Source: Pseudobacteriovorax antillogorgiicola (GTDB taxonomy: Bacteria > Bdellovibrionota_B > Oligoflexia > Oligoflexales > RGVZ01). From it: 45,460 bases of DNA. The position numbers and the translations under genes are program-made. Positions 34,523-45,317 of this stretch are shown here, one piece after another; position 1 is the stretch's first letter, and the number at the start of each line of letters is the position of its first letter. The notes beneath the pieces are model-generated. The model ran no database searches. It was not told where the DNA came from and worked only from the letters and a program-made list of their open reading frames with translations. The stretch lies in assembly GCA_945898195.1 (NCBI GenBank), contig CAMDHM010000023.1, positions 1-45,460 on the forward strand. The letters run 5' to 3'.

Positions 34523-35895
34523 GGGAGATAGGTTTTTACCTTGAGTTCAATGGATTGAAGGGTGCCGGTATCTGAAGATGCGATGTCGGTAACAATGACT
34601 TCCCAGGAACCCTTTGCCTGACGCTTACGCAACTGACGAAGTCCCTTCACTGGGGTTCCGTCTAAACCAAATGTGTGTTCCATCACAACTGGCGGACGCG
34701 TGCGCGGATCTTCGTCTTTTTTAGCAGCCATTGAGCTTTTAGCGAGGGTTCCTAATTCGATCTCAGTTCCGTCCGGATGACGCAAGCTCACACTGATATC
34801 GCCGGGATAGCTGTGCTCGACTTTGATCTTAATTCCGATGGCGGCAATTTCGCCGTCATGCTGGAAATTCAGAGTTTGTGCTATTCCGCTGGAGTCATTG
34901 TCGGGAATCGCTGCATTCAATCCATCAACGTTCAGAATAGCGACTTTCGTGGGACGGTCATCGACTTCAAGATAATCGGCAAAGATTGGTGCGCGGGTAA
35001 CATCCTCGCCGCGGCACGCGTCTTGAGTGCAGATATTGCTCTTTGTGCAGCCGCCGACGAACTGAAAATCCGATTCGCCGCGCACAAGAATACCCTCAAC
35101 CTCTTCCGTATCCGCGTTGAATACAGCAGAGCCTGAGTTGCCGCCAAATGTATCTAGATTTGCGACGAAGAACGGTTCAGCAGCATTCGATTTCCGTACG
35201 GTCGCCCCAGCCGCGACTTTTGTTGGCAGGCCACTTGGGTGGCCAATCACGAGCAGATTGGTTCCGGTGCTGACGATTCCGTCTTTTTTGTATTTTAGTG
35301 GAGTGCGCTCGATGGCTGGACGGTCCAGTTTCACAATTGCAAAATCGGACTGACTGACATCGTCATGCTCTTGGGCGATGATCGATTTGCACTGAAACAC
35401 GTTGCTGGCAGGTACCGACGACAAGTCTGTCTGAGCGTCAAGATAGCCATAATCAAACACGAAGGACGTTGTGTCACAGCGGGTTTGGGAGTCGATGCAG
35501 TGGCCTGCTGTCACAAGGATGTCCGCACCCACTAAAAAGCCAGAGCAGAATCCGGCCGATGGCTGTTCAAGGAAGGGCTCGTTCGGACAAAGCTCAAACG
35601 CGTCGCCAAAGCGTTCAGATTGCACCTTGAGGTGATTGGCGCGGGAGTTGTCTGGGGTCAAATCAGAAGATTTCATTAATACCGCGGTTGAACCCGCGAG
35701 TTTGCGCCAGGCGTCTGGGACCTTTGCGTCAAAGAGGTCGAGTCGGTTGTCTTCACCGTAGATAATAACTTCAGCACGAGGCGTGCCGCCCACAGCTTTA
35801 GGCGCGGAAGCGAGCCAAGAACTTGTGAGCAGGATTGTACTGACAAAGCCAATGGCACGATTTGTACGCTCCGCAAACAGCATCCTTGCCGGCAT
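34519..35895 (-). CDS. Secreted trypsin-like serine protease with C-terminal P-domain
   Basis: A 458-residue protein; AGGGG lies six bases before the ATG. Residues 1-30 form a signal peptide. The protease domain has TAGHC (His132), SDFAIVKLD (Asp184) and GGNSGS (Ser254), a full catalytic triad of V8/glutamyl-endopeptidase style, and several Cys. The C-terminal domain (about 325-458) has the P-domain pattern: HSYPGDISVSLRHPDGTEIEL and GSWEVIVTDIASSDTG. P-domains stabilise or localise exported proteases. It lies 85 bases after the zincin lipoprotein gene and is coupled to folK. Confidence 0.9.
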   Translation of the reverse strand: MPARMLFAERTNRAIGFVSTILLTSSWLASAPKAVGGTPRAEVIIYGEDNRLDLFDAKVPDAWRKLAGSTAVLMKSSDLTPDNSRANHLKVQSERFGDAFELCPNEPFLEQPSAGFCSGFLVGADILVTAGHCIDSQTRCDTTSFVFDYGYLDAQTDLSSVPASNVFQCKSIIAQEHDDVSQSDFAIVKLDRPAIERTPLKYKKDGIVSTGTNLLVIGHPSGLPTKVAAGATVRKSNAAEPFFVANLDTFGGNSGSAVFNADTEEVEGILVRGESDFQFVGGCTKSNICTQDACRGEDVTRAPIFADYLEVDDRPTKVAILNVDGLNAAIPDNDSSGIAQTLNFQHDGEIAAIGIKIKVEHSYPGDISVSLRHPDGTEIELGTLAKSSMAAKKDEDPRTRPPVVMEHTFGLDGTPVKGLRQLRKRQAKGSWEVIVTDIASSDTGTLQSIELKVKTYLP

Positions 35896-35980
35896 TGGAA
35901 ACCCCTAATTTTACGAAATGTTTCTGACGTTTTTTCAAGAGTAGCCAAGGTTGGCCGGTGAGTCAAATTTCGTTGGAAAG

Positions 35981-36901
35981 TTATTTAAGCAGGAGGACTT
36001 TTATGGCGTGCGAGACGTCTCGTGACGGAAGTTGCATCAACATTAAATGCGCGAGCACTGCGGCTTTGCGCTGCTTTTGGTCGGCGGCAGTAGAATTCGC
36101 CTTAGGCGTGCCGTCGAAAAAAAATGGCCATGATGGATCGCGATCAACTCCAAAGCCTGGGAGCTCCCGGACGAGTTCCGGTTTGCTGTCGAGGGCAAGA
36201 AATGCCAGCACATCGGCGATTGATTCGTCGTTTTCGTCGCTTTGGCTGTCTGGGAGTTTTCTCATAATGCGTAACGTGTCGATGACGTGATGGGCCATCT
36301 CATGCGCATGAACAAATGGGGTCATCCACAAATGAACCTTCCCTTGGTGATTGTTCGATGAGGGAAATAAAGAAATTCGGCTGGTTTGTGGATCGTAGGA
36401 GGCGTTGTCGGTGACAAAATTTGTCGGGCCTTTTCGTGAATCTTCATAGACAGGGAACAGGTTGAGGTTGATTGGCGGAAACGACTTCCCGGTGAGGGAT
36501 CTGAATGCGGTGGCAAATGTGGCGTGGCGGGCGCCTATGCTGGTGATTGCCGCTTGGATGGATCCGTTTAAATTTTCAGTAGAATCAGCCTTGCGGTTGG
36601 ATTCGTTGCATAGCGGAATTGGCTGACCCAGTTTTTTTATGGTCCAGGACACCGCCCCTGGCCCGGCCGTTAGGTGGCTGCCCCAGCGAACGTGGTTAAT
36701 TCCTTCGGGTAAAAAATTGATGCAGGACGTGGCGGTACTGGGCCGATGCCATGAGGGGCTATTGGCTGGAGGCGGCATGGAATACTCCTCGTGGAGCGTC
36801 CGATTGTGCACCCCTGGGCTTTGGCTCGTTCCCCGATCGAGGGGGCCACAGCCGCTCAATCCCAAGGCAAGGGCAATGCTGATATACCGAAGAGGCGACA
36901 A
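35981..36901 (-). CDS. Lipoprotein with HExxH metallopeptidase motif
   Basis: A 306-residue protein. The TTG start at 36901 is set by GGAGG eight bases upstream; that site overlaps the last codons of rodA. The lipobox is LSGC (Cys18). FVHAHEMAHHVID holds His200, Glu201 and His204, and DENDESIADVLAF (Glu226) is the likely third zinc ligand, so this is a gluzincin-like enzyme. It may cut an envelope protein or cell-wall peptide. Placement straight after rodA suggests a link to cell elongation; no family name is assigned. Confidence 0.75.
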   Translation of the reverse strand: MSPLRYISIALALGLSGCGPLDRGTSQSPGVHNRTLHEEYSMPPPANSPSWHRPSTATSCINFLPEGINHVRWGSHLTAGPGAVSWTIKKLGQPIPLCNESNRKADSTENLNGSIQAAITSIGARHATFATAFRSLTGKSFPPINLNLFPVYEDSRKGPTNFVTDNASYDPQTSRISLFPSSNNHQGKVHLWMTPFVHAHEMAHHVIDTLRIMRKLPDSQSDENDESIADVLAFLALDSKPELVRELPGFGVDRDPSWPFFFDGTPKANSTAADQKQRKAAVLAHLMLMQLPSRDVSHAIKVLLLK

Positions 36902-36903
36902 AA

Positions 36904-38115
36904 TTAATTCCTCCGCAAGGTATTAGCAGACGACTTTACGGCGGCGGATCCAAAGGGTCTCACCCTTCGGAAAAGTCCCAGGTTTTCTCGGTCAATCGAG
37001 ATTAATGCTCCGAGGGCGATGCACACACTTAAGTAGGCTGATCCCCCATAACTGAATAATGGCAATGGAATGCCCACGACAGGGAACATTCCCAGTACCA
37101 TTGATGCGTTGATTACAAATTCAAGAAAGAGAAAGGCGGTAAGTCCAACGGCGAGCAAACTGGTGAAGGAATCTTTTGCCTGACGAGCGATTTCAAGGGC
37201 CACGTAGTTCATGGCACCAAAAAGGACGAAGGTTATAAAAGCACCAATGAAACCATGTTCTTCGGCAAATACGGAAAATATAAAGTCTGTATGGCGTTCT
37301 GGAAGGAATTGAAGTTGTGTTTGGGTTCCCTGCATGAAGCCTTTGCCCATGATTTGGCCACTGCCAACTGCCACTAGGGACTGTAAGGAATGGTAGCCAC
37401 TGCCGCCTGGATCCATCTCTGGATTGAACAGGTTCATGATGCGGAGTTTTTGATAATCATGAAGGAGTCCGAACCATGCGACGATGATTAGGATAAAACC
37501 CGTGCTAGCCACCACGATAAGACTTTTACGGTCAACCTGCACAAATGCGATCTGGCAGGCGGCAATGAGAACACAAATTCCCGCCGTACCCAGGTCCGGC
37601 TGGGGAAAGATCAAAGCGAAGATGAGGCCAATCATTCCGCCCAAGAGCCACATGTCACTCAACTTGTAAGCAGAACGAAGTTTATTGGTATAGAAAAAAC
37701 GCGCGGTCACTAGGGCGACAGTGACCTTCGCAAGTTCCGATGGTTGTCCACGAAATCCCGCAATTTCGATCCAGCGCTGAGATCCACCGGCCACATCACC
37801 GACAATTAATACAACTGCAAGCATCGCGCAGACAAATCCAAAAATCCAATAGGCATAAGTGTTCAGCGTGCGCGGTGCGATGAACCAACCGAGCGTGAAA
37901 AAGAGGGTTATTCCCAAGGCTGCATTGCGAAGCTGAGAGTAAAAAAACGCCTTGCCATCCGTGGCGCTATATAAATTGAAGAGGCCAAGCATTACGAGAA
38001 GGGCAAATATGGTGCAAAGAATTCGAGAGTAGTGCTGGTTTGACTCCCGGATATCAGTGCCCAGACTAAGGGCTGTGCCGTCAAAGTCGCTGTTTGTCTT
38101 CCGGGTCTTCAGCAT
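36904..38115 (-). CDS. rodA: Rod-shape SEDS glycosyltransferase RodA
   Basis: A 403-residue protein from the ATG at 38115, which has AGGA eight bases upstream; it overlaps mrdA by 35 bases. About ten membrane helices. SEDS marks: GGSQRWIEIAGFRGQPSELAK, FPQPDLGTA, LPERHTDFIFSVFAEEHGF and GIPLPLFSYGGSAYL. It polymerises lipid II glycan strands with PBP2 during elongation. Confidence 0.96.
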   Translation of the reverse strand: MLKTRKTNSDFDGTALSLGTDIRESNQHYSRILCTIFALLVMLGLFNLYSATDGKAFFYSQLRNAALGITLFFTLGWFIAPRTLNTYAYWIFGFVCAMLAVVLIVGDVAGGSQRWIEIAGFRGQPSELAKVTVALVTARFFYTNKLRSAYKLSDMWLLGGMIGLIFALIFPQPDLGTAGICVLIAACQIAFVQVDRKSLIVVASTGFILIIVAWFGLLHDYQKLRIMNLFNPEMDPGGSGYHSLQSLVAVGSGQIMGKGFMQGTQTQLQFLPERHTDFIFSVFAEEHGFIGAFITFVLFGAMNYVALEIARQAKDSFTSLLAVGLTAFLFLEFVINASMVLGMFPVVGIPLPLFSYGGSAYLSVCIALGALISIDRENLGLFRRVRPFGSAAVKSSANTLRRN

Positions 38116-40027
38116 TTTTGCTGTCCTCTGCATCGTGCTTGGCCTTGCTGGCAGATGCCGCAAGGGTCTCGCGTTGCTTTTTTAATTTCCAATAGGCATT
38201 GAGGATTTTTCCAGCGACAGGAGCAGCGGAGGCTCCTCCACCACCCACGCTGTCATTTTCGCTGACAACGGCAACCACAATTTCTGGATTTTCTGCCGGG
38301 GCGAAGGCAGCAAACATGGCGTGTTCTTTCCATTTCATGCTGACATCACGCTGGTTGTGATTTTTTTTCAGACTAACAACTTGAACAGAGCCTGTTTTTC
38401 CGGCAACACGTACGCCTTGGACTCGGGCCCGCTTGCCCGTACCGTGGTCATCCATAACAACAGCCTCGAGCCCTTCCCGAACTGCGGCATAAGTTTCTGG
38501 TGAAATGTAGGGAACGGTACGAATCAGCTGGGGTGATTCCTCAAGGATTTTTTTGCCGACGTGACTGACCACGCGATCGACAATTTGTGGTTTCCAAATG
38601 TTTCCGCCGTTGGCGATGGTTGCATACAAAGATGCCATCTGCACTGGCGTGAGCAGATTGTATCCCTGCCCGATTGCGATGGGCGGGGTTTCGCCGGGAG
38701 CCCAAGGCAGGCGATGTGTGAGTTTTTTCCAAGCGGTCGTCGGAACCAAGCCCGGCCTTTCCATGTTAAGTGCTAAACCGAGCCGTTGACCAAGTCCCAA
38801 AGCCCGTGCGTACTTGGCAATTCTGTCGACTCCAAGTTCAACGCCGACATGGTAGAAGAAAACATCGCAAGACCGCATGAGGGCCTCACGCAGGTTTACA
38901 TGGCCATGCCCTTCGCGAATATGGCAGTGGAACACCTGGTTTCCACTGGTAAAATGACCTGGGCAGAAAAATCTGGACTGTGTATCGATCACTTTTTCCT
39001 CGAGGCCGGCCATGGCGACGACGGCCTTATAGATCGAGCCCGGCGGAAACTCTCCTCCCGTCGTCTTGTCGAGGAATGGGTGGAATGGGTCGCTGAGAAG
39101 TGCGCGCCATTCTTCGCCGCTTAGGCCCATTTGGTAAATCGCTGGATCAAATCCGGGCTCGCTGACCATGGCCAAGAGCTGTCCGTTTTTAGGATTCATG
39201 ACCACGACGGCGCCATATTTTCCGCGGAAAGCATCGGCCGTAACTTTTTGAAGTTCAGCATCGATAGTCAAGATGATGTCATCACCCGGGACGGCCGGTA
39301 CTTCTGGTAGGTTCCATTTGTCTCGATCAAACAGGTGTGACTGACGCCCGAAGGCATCCACTTGAATCATTCGATAGCCGCGTTTGCCGCGTAGATGCTG
39401 TTCCCATCTTGCTTCAATTCCTTGTTTTCCAACGAGGTCGCCCATCATGTAGGGATTATCCGAGTTGTGATGATTCAACTCTTCGAGTTTTGCTTTATTG
39501 ATTTCGCCGAGATACCCGAGCAAATGGGCCGGAGTATCTGGTTGATAGTCGCGACGGGGCGCCACGCTGATGTCAATTCCCGGCAAAAAAACCCTGTTGG
39601 ATTGGATGGTAGAGACTTCGTGGATGGACAGGTTTCGTTTTAAATTGATGGGAAGAAATTTAGGTTGGCCAGCGGAAAGTTGAAGTCGCTTTTCAAACGT
39701 GGCTACTGGCACATGCAGCAGGCGCGACAGGAGTTTAAATGTGGTTTCTTTATCTTTTACGTACTGAGGGATGAAGGCGAGATCAAAAAATGGCCGGTTT
39801 CCCAGCAAAACTTGGCCATTTCGATCAAGGATAATACCGCGAGGCGACGGGATTTCAATTTTCCGTATTCGGTTGTTCTCTGAAATCCTGCGGTAGTATT
39901 CACCGCGATAGACTTGAACAAACCATAAACGCAAGATCAGAACTGACGTCATCCCAACTAGGACGACGGATGCCCAGAAGAAGCGGTTCTCGACGACGAC
40001 CGATTCCCGACGGAAGATTTTTTTCAT
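38081..40027 (-). CDS. mrdA: Penicillin-binding protein 2 (peptidoglycan transpeptidase)
   Basis: A 648-residue bitopic protein. One membrane helix at about 16-36, a dimerisation domain with RGIILDRNG, then the transpeptidase with FPPGSIYK (Ser331, Lys334), RSCDVFF (SxN position reads SCD) and KTGSVQ. The C-terminal tail is charged (KAKHDAEDSKNAEDPEDK). It cross-links new peptidoglycan with RodA. The ATG overlaps the mreD TGA (ATGA). Confidence 0.96.
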   Translation of the reverse strand: MKKIFRRESVVVENRFFWASVVLVGMTSVLILRLWFVQVYRGEYYRRISENNRIRKIEIPSPRGIILDRNGQVLLGNRPFFDLAFIPQYVKDKETTFKLLSRLLHVPVATFEKRLQLSAGQPKFLPINLKRNLSIHEVSTIQSNRVFLPGIDISVAPRRDYQPDTPAHLLGYLGEINKAKLEELNHHNSDNPYMMGDLVGKQGIEARWEQHLRGKRGYRMIQVDAFGRQSHLFDRDKWNLPEVPAVPGDDIILTIDAELQKVTADAFRGKYGAVVVMNPKNGQLLAMVSEPGFDPAIYQMGLSGEEWRALLSDPFHPFLDKTTGGEFPPGSIYKAVVAMAGLEEKVIDTQSRFFCPGHFTSGNQVFHCHIREGHGHVNLREALMRSCDVFFYHVGVELGVDRIAKYARALGLGQRLGLALNMERPGLVPTTAWKKLTHRLPWAPGETPPIAIGQGYNLLTPVQMASLYATIANGGNIWKPQIVDRVVSHVGKKILEESPQLIRTVPYISPETYAAVREGLEAVVMDDHGTGKRARVQGVRVAGKTGSVQVVSLKKNHNQRDVSMKWKEHAMFAAFAPAENPEIVVAVVSENDSVGGGGASAAPVAGKILNAYWKLKKQRETLAASASKAKHDAEDSKNAEDPEDKQRL

Positions 40028-40593
40028 CCCACCTGCTCCTCAGGCGGGAGGCTTTTCTTTGCTGTGCGAGCAAAGAAAACGCCGATTCCAATCGCGATGC
40101 TGGTTCGAAAGATTTGTCCGAATCCATACCTCCAAGCCAGACGACCTGGATCCTGGGTGATGGCGATAACAAGGGTCTCGAAAGCAATGACCCAAGCCAT
40201 GCATGAGGCTAGCATCACGGTCCAAGGGCCAATGTGGCGCCAAGAAAGTGTATGGCGAATAAAATGCAGGGTAATGGCGACACTCCAATAGGCTGACATA
40301 TACATGCCGGCCGGTGCCGTGGACCGGGTCTCTTGGATGAGCCCAGCAATGATGGCCAGAGGCAAGGACTTGCGTAGTGGGGCAAACACAAAAAACACGA
40401 AAAGCCACGGGGTGAGAATATCGATTCTAAAAACACCCATGGATTGCTGGGGAATCATCGACTGTTCAAGGGCTGCAATCATGAACACGTGAAAAATATC
40501 TAAAAGAAAACTGCCGGAATCAGGATGCGGCCAAATGGCGCCGAGCAACTTTTGCAAACGATTTGGTCCGGAGGTTTCCAGAATTCTTTCCAT
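40024..40593 (-). CDS. mreD: Rod-shape-determining protein MreD-like
   Basis: A 189-residue membrane protein with about five helices, between mreC and mrdA where mreD is expected. AAGGGGGG precedes the ATG. Sequence similarity to MreD is weak by eye; LLDIFHVFMIAALEQS and PLRKSLPLAIIAGLIQE fit the fold. The N-terminal 25 residues are soluble and longer than usual. The call rests largely on position. Confidence 0.75.
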   Translation of the reverse strand: MERILETSGPNRLQKLLGAIWPHPDSGSFLLDIFHVFMIAALEQSMIPQQSMGVFRIDILTPWLFVFFVFAPLRKSLPLAIIAGLIQETRSTAPAGMYMSAYWSVAITLHFIRHTLSWRHIGPWTVMLASCMAWVIAFETLVIAITQDPGRLAWRYGFGQIFRTSIAIGIGVFFARTAKKSLPPEEQVG

Positions 40594-40604
40594 GGTAGCC
40601 CCCC

Positions 40605-41492
40605 TTAGCCGTTTCCGCTTTTAAGTGTACGCTCAAGCCATTCGCGCCCTGCGGTTTCGACGATTTTTTGAAGTTCAGGGTCTAATTGATGGAGTACCAT
40701 AACTTCCTCAAGGCGACGGTAATCGACCCAAGGCTCCACCGTGATAATCTGAGAAACGTTGTCTGATTCGTAGGTGATACGCATCACGCGGCCGACGGGC
40801 AGGCCTTTCGGGAATCCCCCCACAATACCAGATGTGATGATCGTGTCGCCAATCCGGATCTCTGCCCCTTTTTGCAAGTTCAGGCGGCAGAGGTCATTGG
40901 AGAAGCCGTTCAACACGCCGCGGACCCTTGTCCTTTGCAGGAGAACATCAAGGTTAAAATCAAAGTCGACGAGAAGTTGAACGTCTGATTCTTTCATGCC
41001 GGTCCGGATGACCCGTCCGATGATGCCATCGGGAGCGATGACGGGCATTCCGGCCTTAACACCATCAAGGCTGCCGCGGCTGATTCGCAGGGCTTTGAAT
41101 AGATTGTTGACTCGTGTGCCAATGACCTCGGCCACCAGCATTTTTTCAGGCTGAAGTTCAGATAGGCCTAAGAGCTGTCGCAATCTTGAGGTTTGCCGGA
41201 CCTGTTCTTCGTAGTCCATCAGTTTAGTTTGTAAGATCGCAACTTTGTCTTTGAGGTGCTTATTTTCCTCGGCCGCTCCGGAAAGGGCGACGTAGGATTG
41301 CCAAACCCCAGAAAGGTAGCTGACGATCCCGTGCCAGGATGAAATCGCGGGGTGGATCAGCTCTTGACCCACCACAGAGTTGATCCGATCACCGCGCCAA
41401 GGCTTCATTGTCGAGGACATGAAGAAAAACGGTGCGAGCACCGCGCTCGCGATCAAGGCAACTTTTTGAAGGTGGCTTTGACGCGTCGTCAT
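40605..41492 (-). CDS. mreC: Rod-shape-determining protein MreC
   Basis: A 295-residue protein: N-terminal membrane helix (about 10-27), coiled coil (about 70-105, LKDKVAILQTKLMDYEEQVRQ) and the beta-rich periplasmic domain with AEVIGTRVNNLFKALRISRGSLDGVKAGMPVIAPDGIIGRV, GDTIITSGIVGGFPKGLPVGRV. It links MreB to the elongation enzymes. Confidence 0.95.
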   Translation of the reverse strand: MTTRQSHLQKVALIASAVLAPFFFMSSTMKPWRGDRINSVVGQELIHPAISSWHGIVSYLSGVWQSYVALSGAAEENKHLKDKVAILQTKLMDYEEQVRQTSRLRQLLGLSELQPEKMLVAEVIGTRVNNLFKALRISRGSLDGVKAGMPVIAPDGIIGRVIRTGMKESDVQLLVDFDFNLDVLLQRTRVRGVLNGFSNDLCRLNLQKGAEIRIGDTIITSGIVGGFPKGLPVGRVMRITYESDNVSQIITVEPWVDYRRLEEVMVLHQLDPELQKIVETAGREWLERTLKSGNG

Positions 41493-41533
41493 GGCCGGAT
41501 TGCCCCCGGTTTAATTCTTCAGGATTTTGCTGT

Positions 41534-42592
<1,059 letters not shown>

Positions 42593-42722
42593 TTACGTCG
42601 AACAGACTATCACGGACTAAGTAATGAGGTTAATCGTCGTTAACACGCCCGTTGATTTTGTGCTACAAATTATGATTACTTATTTCCCATCTGAGCAGAA
42701 ATGACAAGAAAGGACTCTCTCA

Positions 42723-44357
42723 ATGCTGCGCTGGAAGAATACGGGGCTCTCGAAGCTCAAGGACCTGAGCGGAAAAAAACTTTTGAGGAATTCCGGTGCC
42801 TATACCACCCTTTTGGTGGCAGTGATCGCGATGAGCTTTTTCGGAGTCTGTGACCGCAATGGCGGCATGCGGGCACCGTCTGGGTCGGCCGCAAAGGTAG
42901 GCAGTGACGCCATTGCGGGCAGTGAGTTCCGGCGGGCTTACCAGGCATCCTATCAACGCCTTCAAGCCCAATTTAAGGACGGATTTGATCCGGCGACCTT
43001 CCGCCTTGCCCAAGGCGTTCTAAGGCAGTTGATTGACGAGCGCATTATGTATGGTGAGGCTGTAAAAGCCGGGATGAGGGTCAGCGACGACGAGATTGCC
43101 CGCCTTTTAGCCGATGCTCAGGCCTTCAAGGACGAAAAAGGGGCCTTTTCTTCCGAGGCCTTTAAAAACTACTTGCGTGCCAACCGTTACACGGAAGCCT
43201 CGTTTGAGGAGGAAATCCGGCGTTCTTTAACCGTCCAACGGTTCAAGGAGCTAATTGGCCAGTCTCACTTCATGAGTGACGCCGGTGTGGCACAGCAATA
43301 TTTACTATCCGAAACCAAAATCGATATCGATTACCTGAAATTTTCTGCAGCCGACATCAAGCTCAATGTGAGCGATGCCGACGTGGCCAAATTATCTTCC
43401 ACGGTAGATGGTAAGAAGAAAATCAAAGAATACTTTGACGGGCATACGTCAGAATTCAAGGCGGAGGCTCAAGTCCGTGCCCGCCACGTTTTAATCGGAT
43501 TCGAGGGCTCCCGTAACGCCTCGGCCGACGCGGCAAAGCGCGGCAAGGAATTGGCGCGCAAGAGAGCGGCAGAGGTTTTGGCCAAAGTCCGTTCCGCTGG
43601 GGCTGATTTCGCTAAGGTGGCGAAGGAGTTCACGGATGAGGCGGCCGGTAAAGGCAAGGGCGGCGATCTCGGCTTTTTCTCGCGTGAAATGATGGTGAAG
43701 GAATTTTCAGACGCAGCGTTTGCCATGAAGCCCGGTCAAATCAGTGAGGTTGTCGAGTCACCTTTTGGTCTTCATGTGATCAAAGTTGAGGAATTGAAGC
43801 CTGCCCGGAATGACACTCTAGAGCAGGCGACGAATGTTATTGCTCGCAAGTTGCTCGTGGAAGAGGGGCGCCCAGCTTTGATCAAGGGACAAGTCGACAA
43901 GTTGACGGCAGCCGTTGCCAAGGGCGGTGAAGATCTGGAAAAAGCTCGCAAGGAATTAGGGTTGACCTGGAAGTCGACGGGTGAGTTTGCCTTGACGGCT
44001 CGGGTTGTTCCTGAAATTGGCAGTGAAAATGGTGTATTAACGGTAATCTCTGCCCTTAAGAGCCCGGGACAAACGGCACAACAGTTGGTCGAAAGTCGCG
44101 GCGCGCATTATGTTTTGCGCTTGAAAAAGAAATCCTCTCCGGACATGGCCAAGCTGACAGATGATAAGAAAAGCGAGCTACGGCGTAGTGAAGCCGGTGC
44201 CTTTGGTTATGCCTACATGAATGGGATGGAGAAAAATCTGCGCGACGAACTGCAGAAGCGCGGTAAGATTTGGGAAAATCCCGACTACATGCAGATTGAT
44301 AGCCGTAAAGAAGTTGCCGATGCTGGTGATTCAGTGCCCGTTGATGTTGGCGGCTAA
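42723..44357 (+). CDS. ppiD: PpiD/SurA-like peptidyl-prolyl isomerase, membrane-anchored
   Basis: A 544-residue protein with AAGGA upstream of the ATG. A basic N-terminus, one membrane helix (about 26-44, AYTTLLVAVIAMSFFGVC), then a SurA_N-like helical chaperone region (55-180), a parvulin domain (about 255-360: VRARHVLIGF, GGDLGFFSREMMVKEFSDAAF, VVESPFGLHVIKV) and a C-terminal helical region. It helps fold proteins leaving the Sec pore. NAD kinase follows after six bases. Confidence 0.9.
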   Translation: MLRWKNTGLSKLKDLSGKKLLRNSGAYTTLLVAVIAMSFFGVCDRNGGMRAPSGSAAKVGSDAIAGSEFRRAYQASYQRLQAQFKDGFDPATFRLAQGVLRQLIDERIMYGEAVKAGMRVSDDEIARLLADAQAFKDEKGAFSSEAFKNYLRANRYTEASFEEEIRRSLTVQRFKELIGQSHFMSDAGVAQQYLLSETKIDIDYLKFSAADIKLNVSDADVAKLSSTVDGKKKIKEYFDGHTSEFKAEAQVRARHVLIGFEGSRNASADAAKRGKELARKRAAEVLAKVRSAGADFAKVAKEFTDEAAGKGKGGDLGFFSREMMVKEFSDAAFAMKPGQISEVVESPFGLHVIKVEELKPARNDTLEQATNVIARKLLVEEGRPALIKGQVDKLTAAVAKGGEDLEKARKELGLTWKSTGEFALTARVVPEIGSENGVLTVISALKSPGQTAQQLVESRGAHYVLRLKKKSSPDMAKLTDDKKSELRRSEAGAFGYAYMNGMEKNLRDELQKRGKIWENPDYMQIDSRKEVADAGDSVPVDVGG

Positions 44358-44363
44358 TTCCTG

Positions 44364-45266
44364 GTGACGACGCATTCTCTGAAATTGCTTTTAGTCCGTA
44401 AGACTACCAACCTTGAGTGGCATGGTAGCGTGATCCGGCGGGAAGTCTCCGCCGGTCGCATGCCGCTCGAGGATTTAGGTAGGCTGCAGCGTGCCCACGA
44501 TGAGCACTATCAAACGTTGGATGGTCTGCGGACAAGACTCGTGAAGCAGCGAATTGCTTTTGTTGAAATCACACGCGAGACCGACTGGCCTCTGCTCGAA
44601 AAATTTGATGCGGTGCTCACCGTTGGTGGTGATGGCACCTTATTGTCTGCCAGCCACAAAGTTCTGGATGACACGATGACTGTTGGGGTTCGTTCGTCGC
44701 GTTCCAGTGTTGGGTACCTTTGCGCTTATGATGGCGCGACCCTCGATCGACTGGTCGCCGACCTGCATGGCCACAATTGTCGAACCATGGGCGTGTCGCG
44801 CATTCTGGCGCAGGTGCGTCGCGCTGGTGAAACGGAAGTCTTTCGAACTGAACCCGTGCTAAATGATTTTCTCTACAGCAACGTCAGTCCCGCGGCGACC
44901 ACGCGTTACTGCCTGCGAATTAACGGGCATATGGAAGAGCAAAAGTCCTCCGGAATCTGGATCGCGACGCCGGTGGGTAGCTCAGCAGCAATTGCCGGAG
45001 CTGGTGGGCAAACGGTGCCGTGGACTGACCGGCGGGCTCAGTTTCGGGTGCGTGAGGTCTTTTCTGGTGGAAGGGTCAAACCGGCGGTTACGGCCGGCTT
45101 TTTTGACGCTGAAAAAGACATTTTTGAGATTGAAAATCGCAGTGAGCGCGCCTTCCTTGCCTTGGATGGTCAGCATGGCGAAGTGCCTTTAAACCTTGGG
45201 GATACAATTCGTTTTTGTGCGGCTCCTCAATTGGTTCTTGCGGTTGCGCCAACTCCTTTAAGTTGA
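44364..45266 (+). CDS. nadK: NAD kinase
   Basis: A 300-residue protein, GTG start at 44364, no clear ribosome site but seven bases from the previous stop. It phosphorylates NAD to NADP. Marks: VLTVGGDGTLLSAS (GGDGT), VLNDFLYSN (usually NE), SGIWIATPVGSSAAIAGAGG and a C-terminal beta region. It has a 30-residue insert near the N-terminus (RREVSAGRMPLEDLGRL). The gene ends about 50 bases before the insertion sequence. Confidence 0.9.
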   Translation: MTTHSLKLLLVRKTTNLEWHGSVIRREVSAGRMPLEDLGRLQRAHDEHYQTLDGLRTRLVKQRIAFVEITRETDWPLLEKFDAVLTVGGDGTLLSASHKVLDDTMTVGVRSSRSSVGYLCAYDGATLDRLVADLHGHNCRTMGVSRILAQVRRAGETEVFRTEPVLNDFLYSNVSPAATTRYCLRINGHMEEQKSSGIWIATPVGSSAAIAGAGGQTVPWTDRRAQFRVREVFSGGRVKPAVTAGFFDAEKDIFEIENRSERAFLALDGQHGEVPLNLGDTIRFCAAPQLVLAVAPTPLS

Positions 45267-45317
45267 AGTCGAGCTAATTCTCAGGCGAACTCTGCCGAAG
45301 CATCCTTCAGAAGTTAG

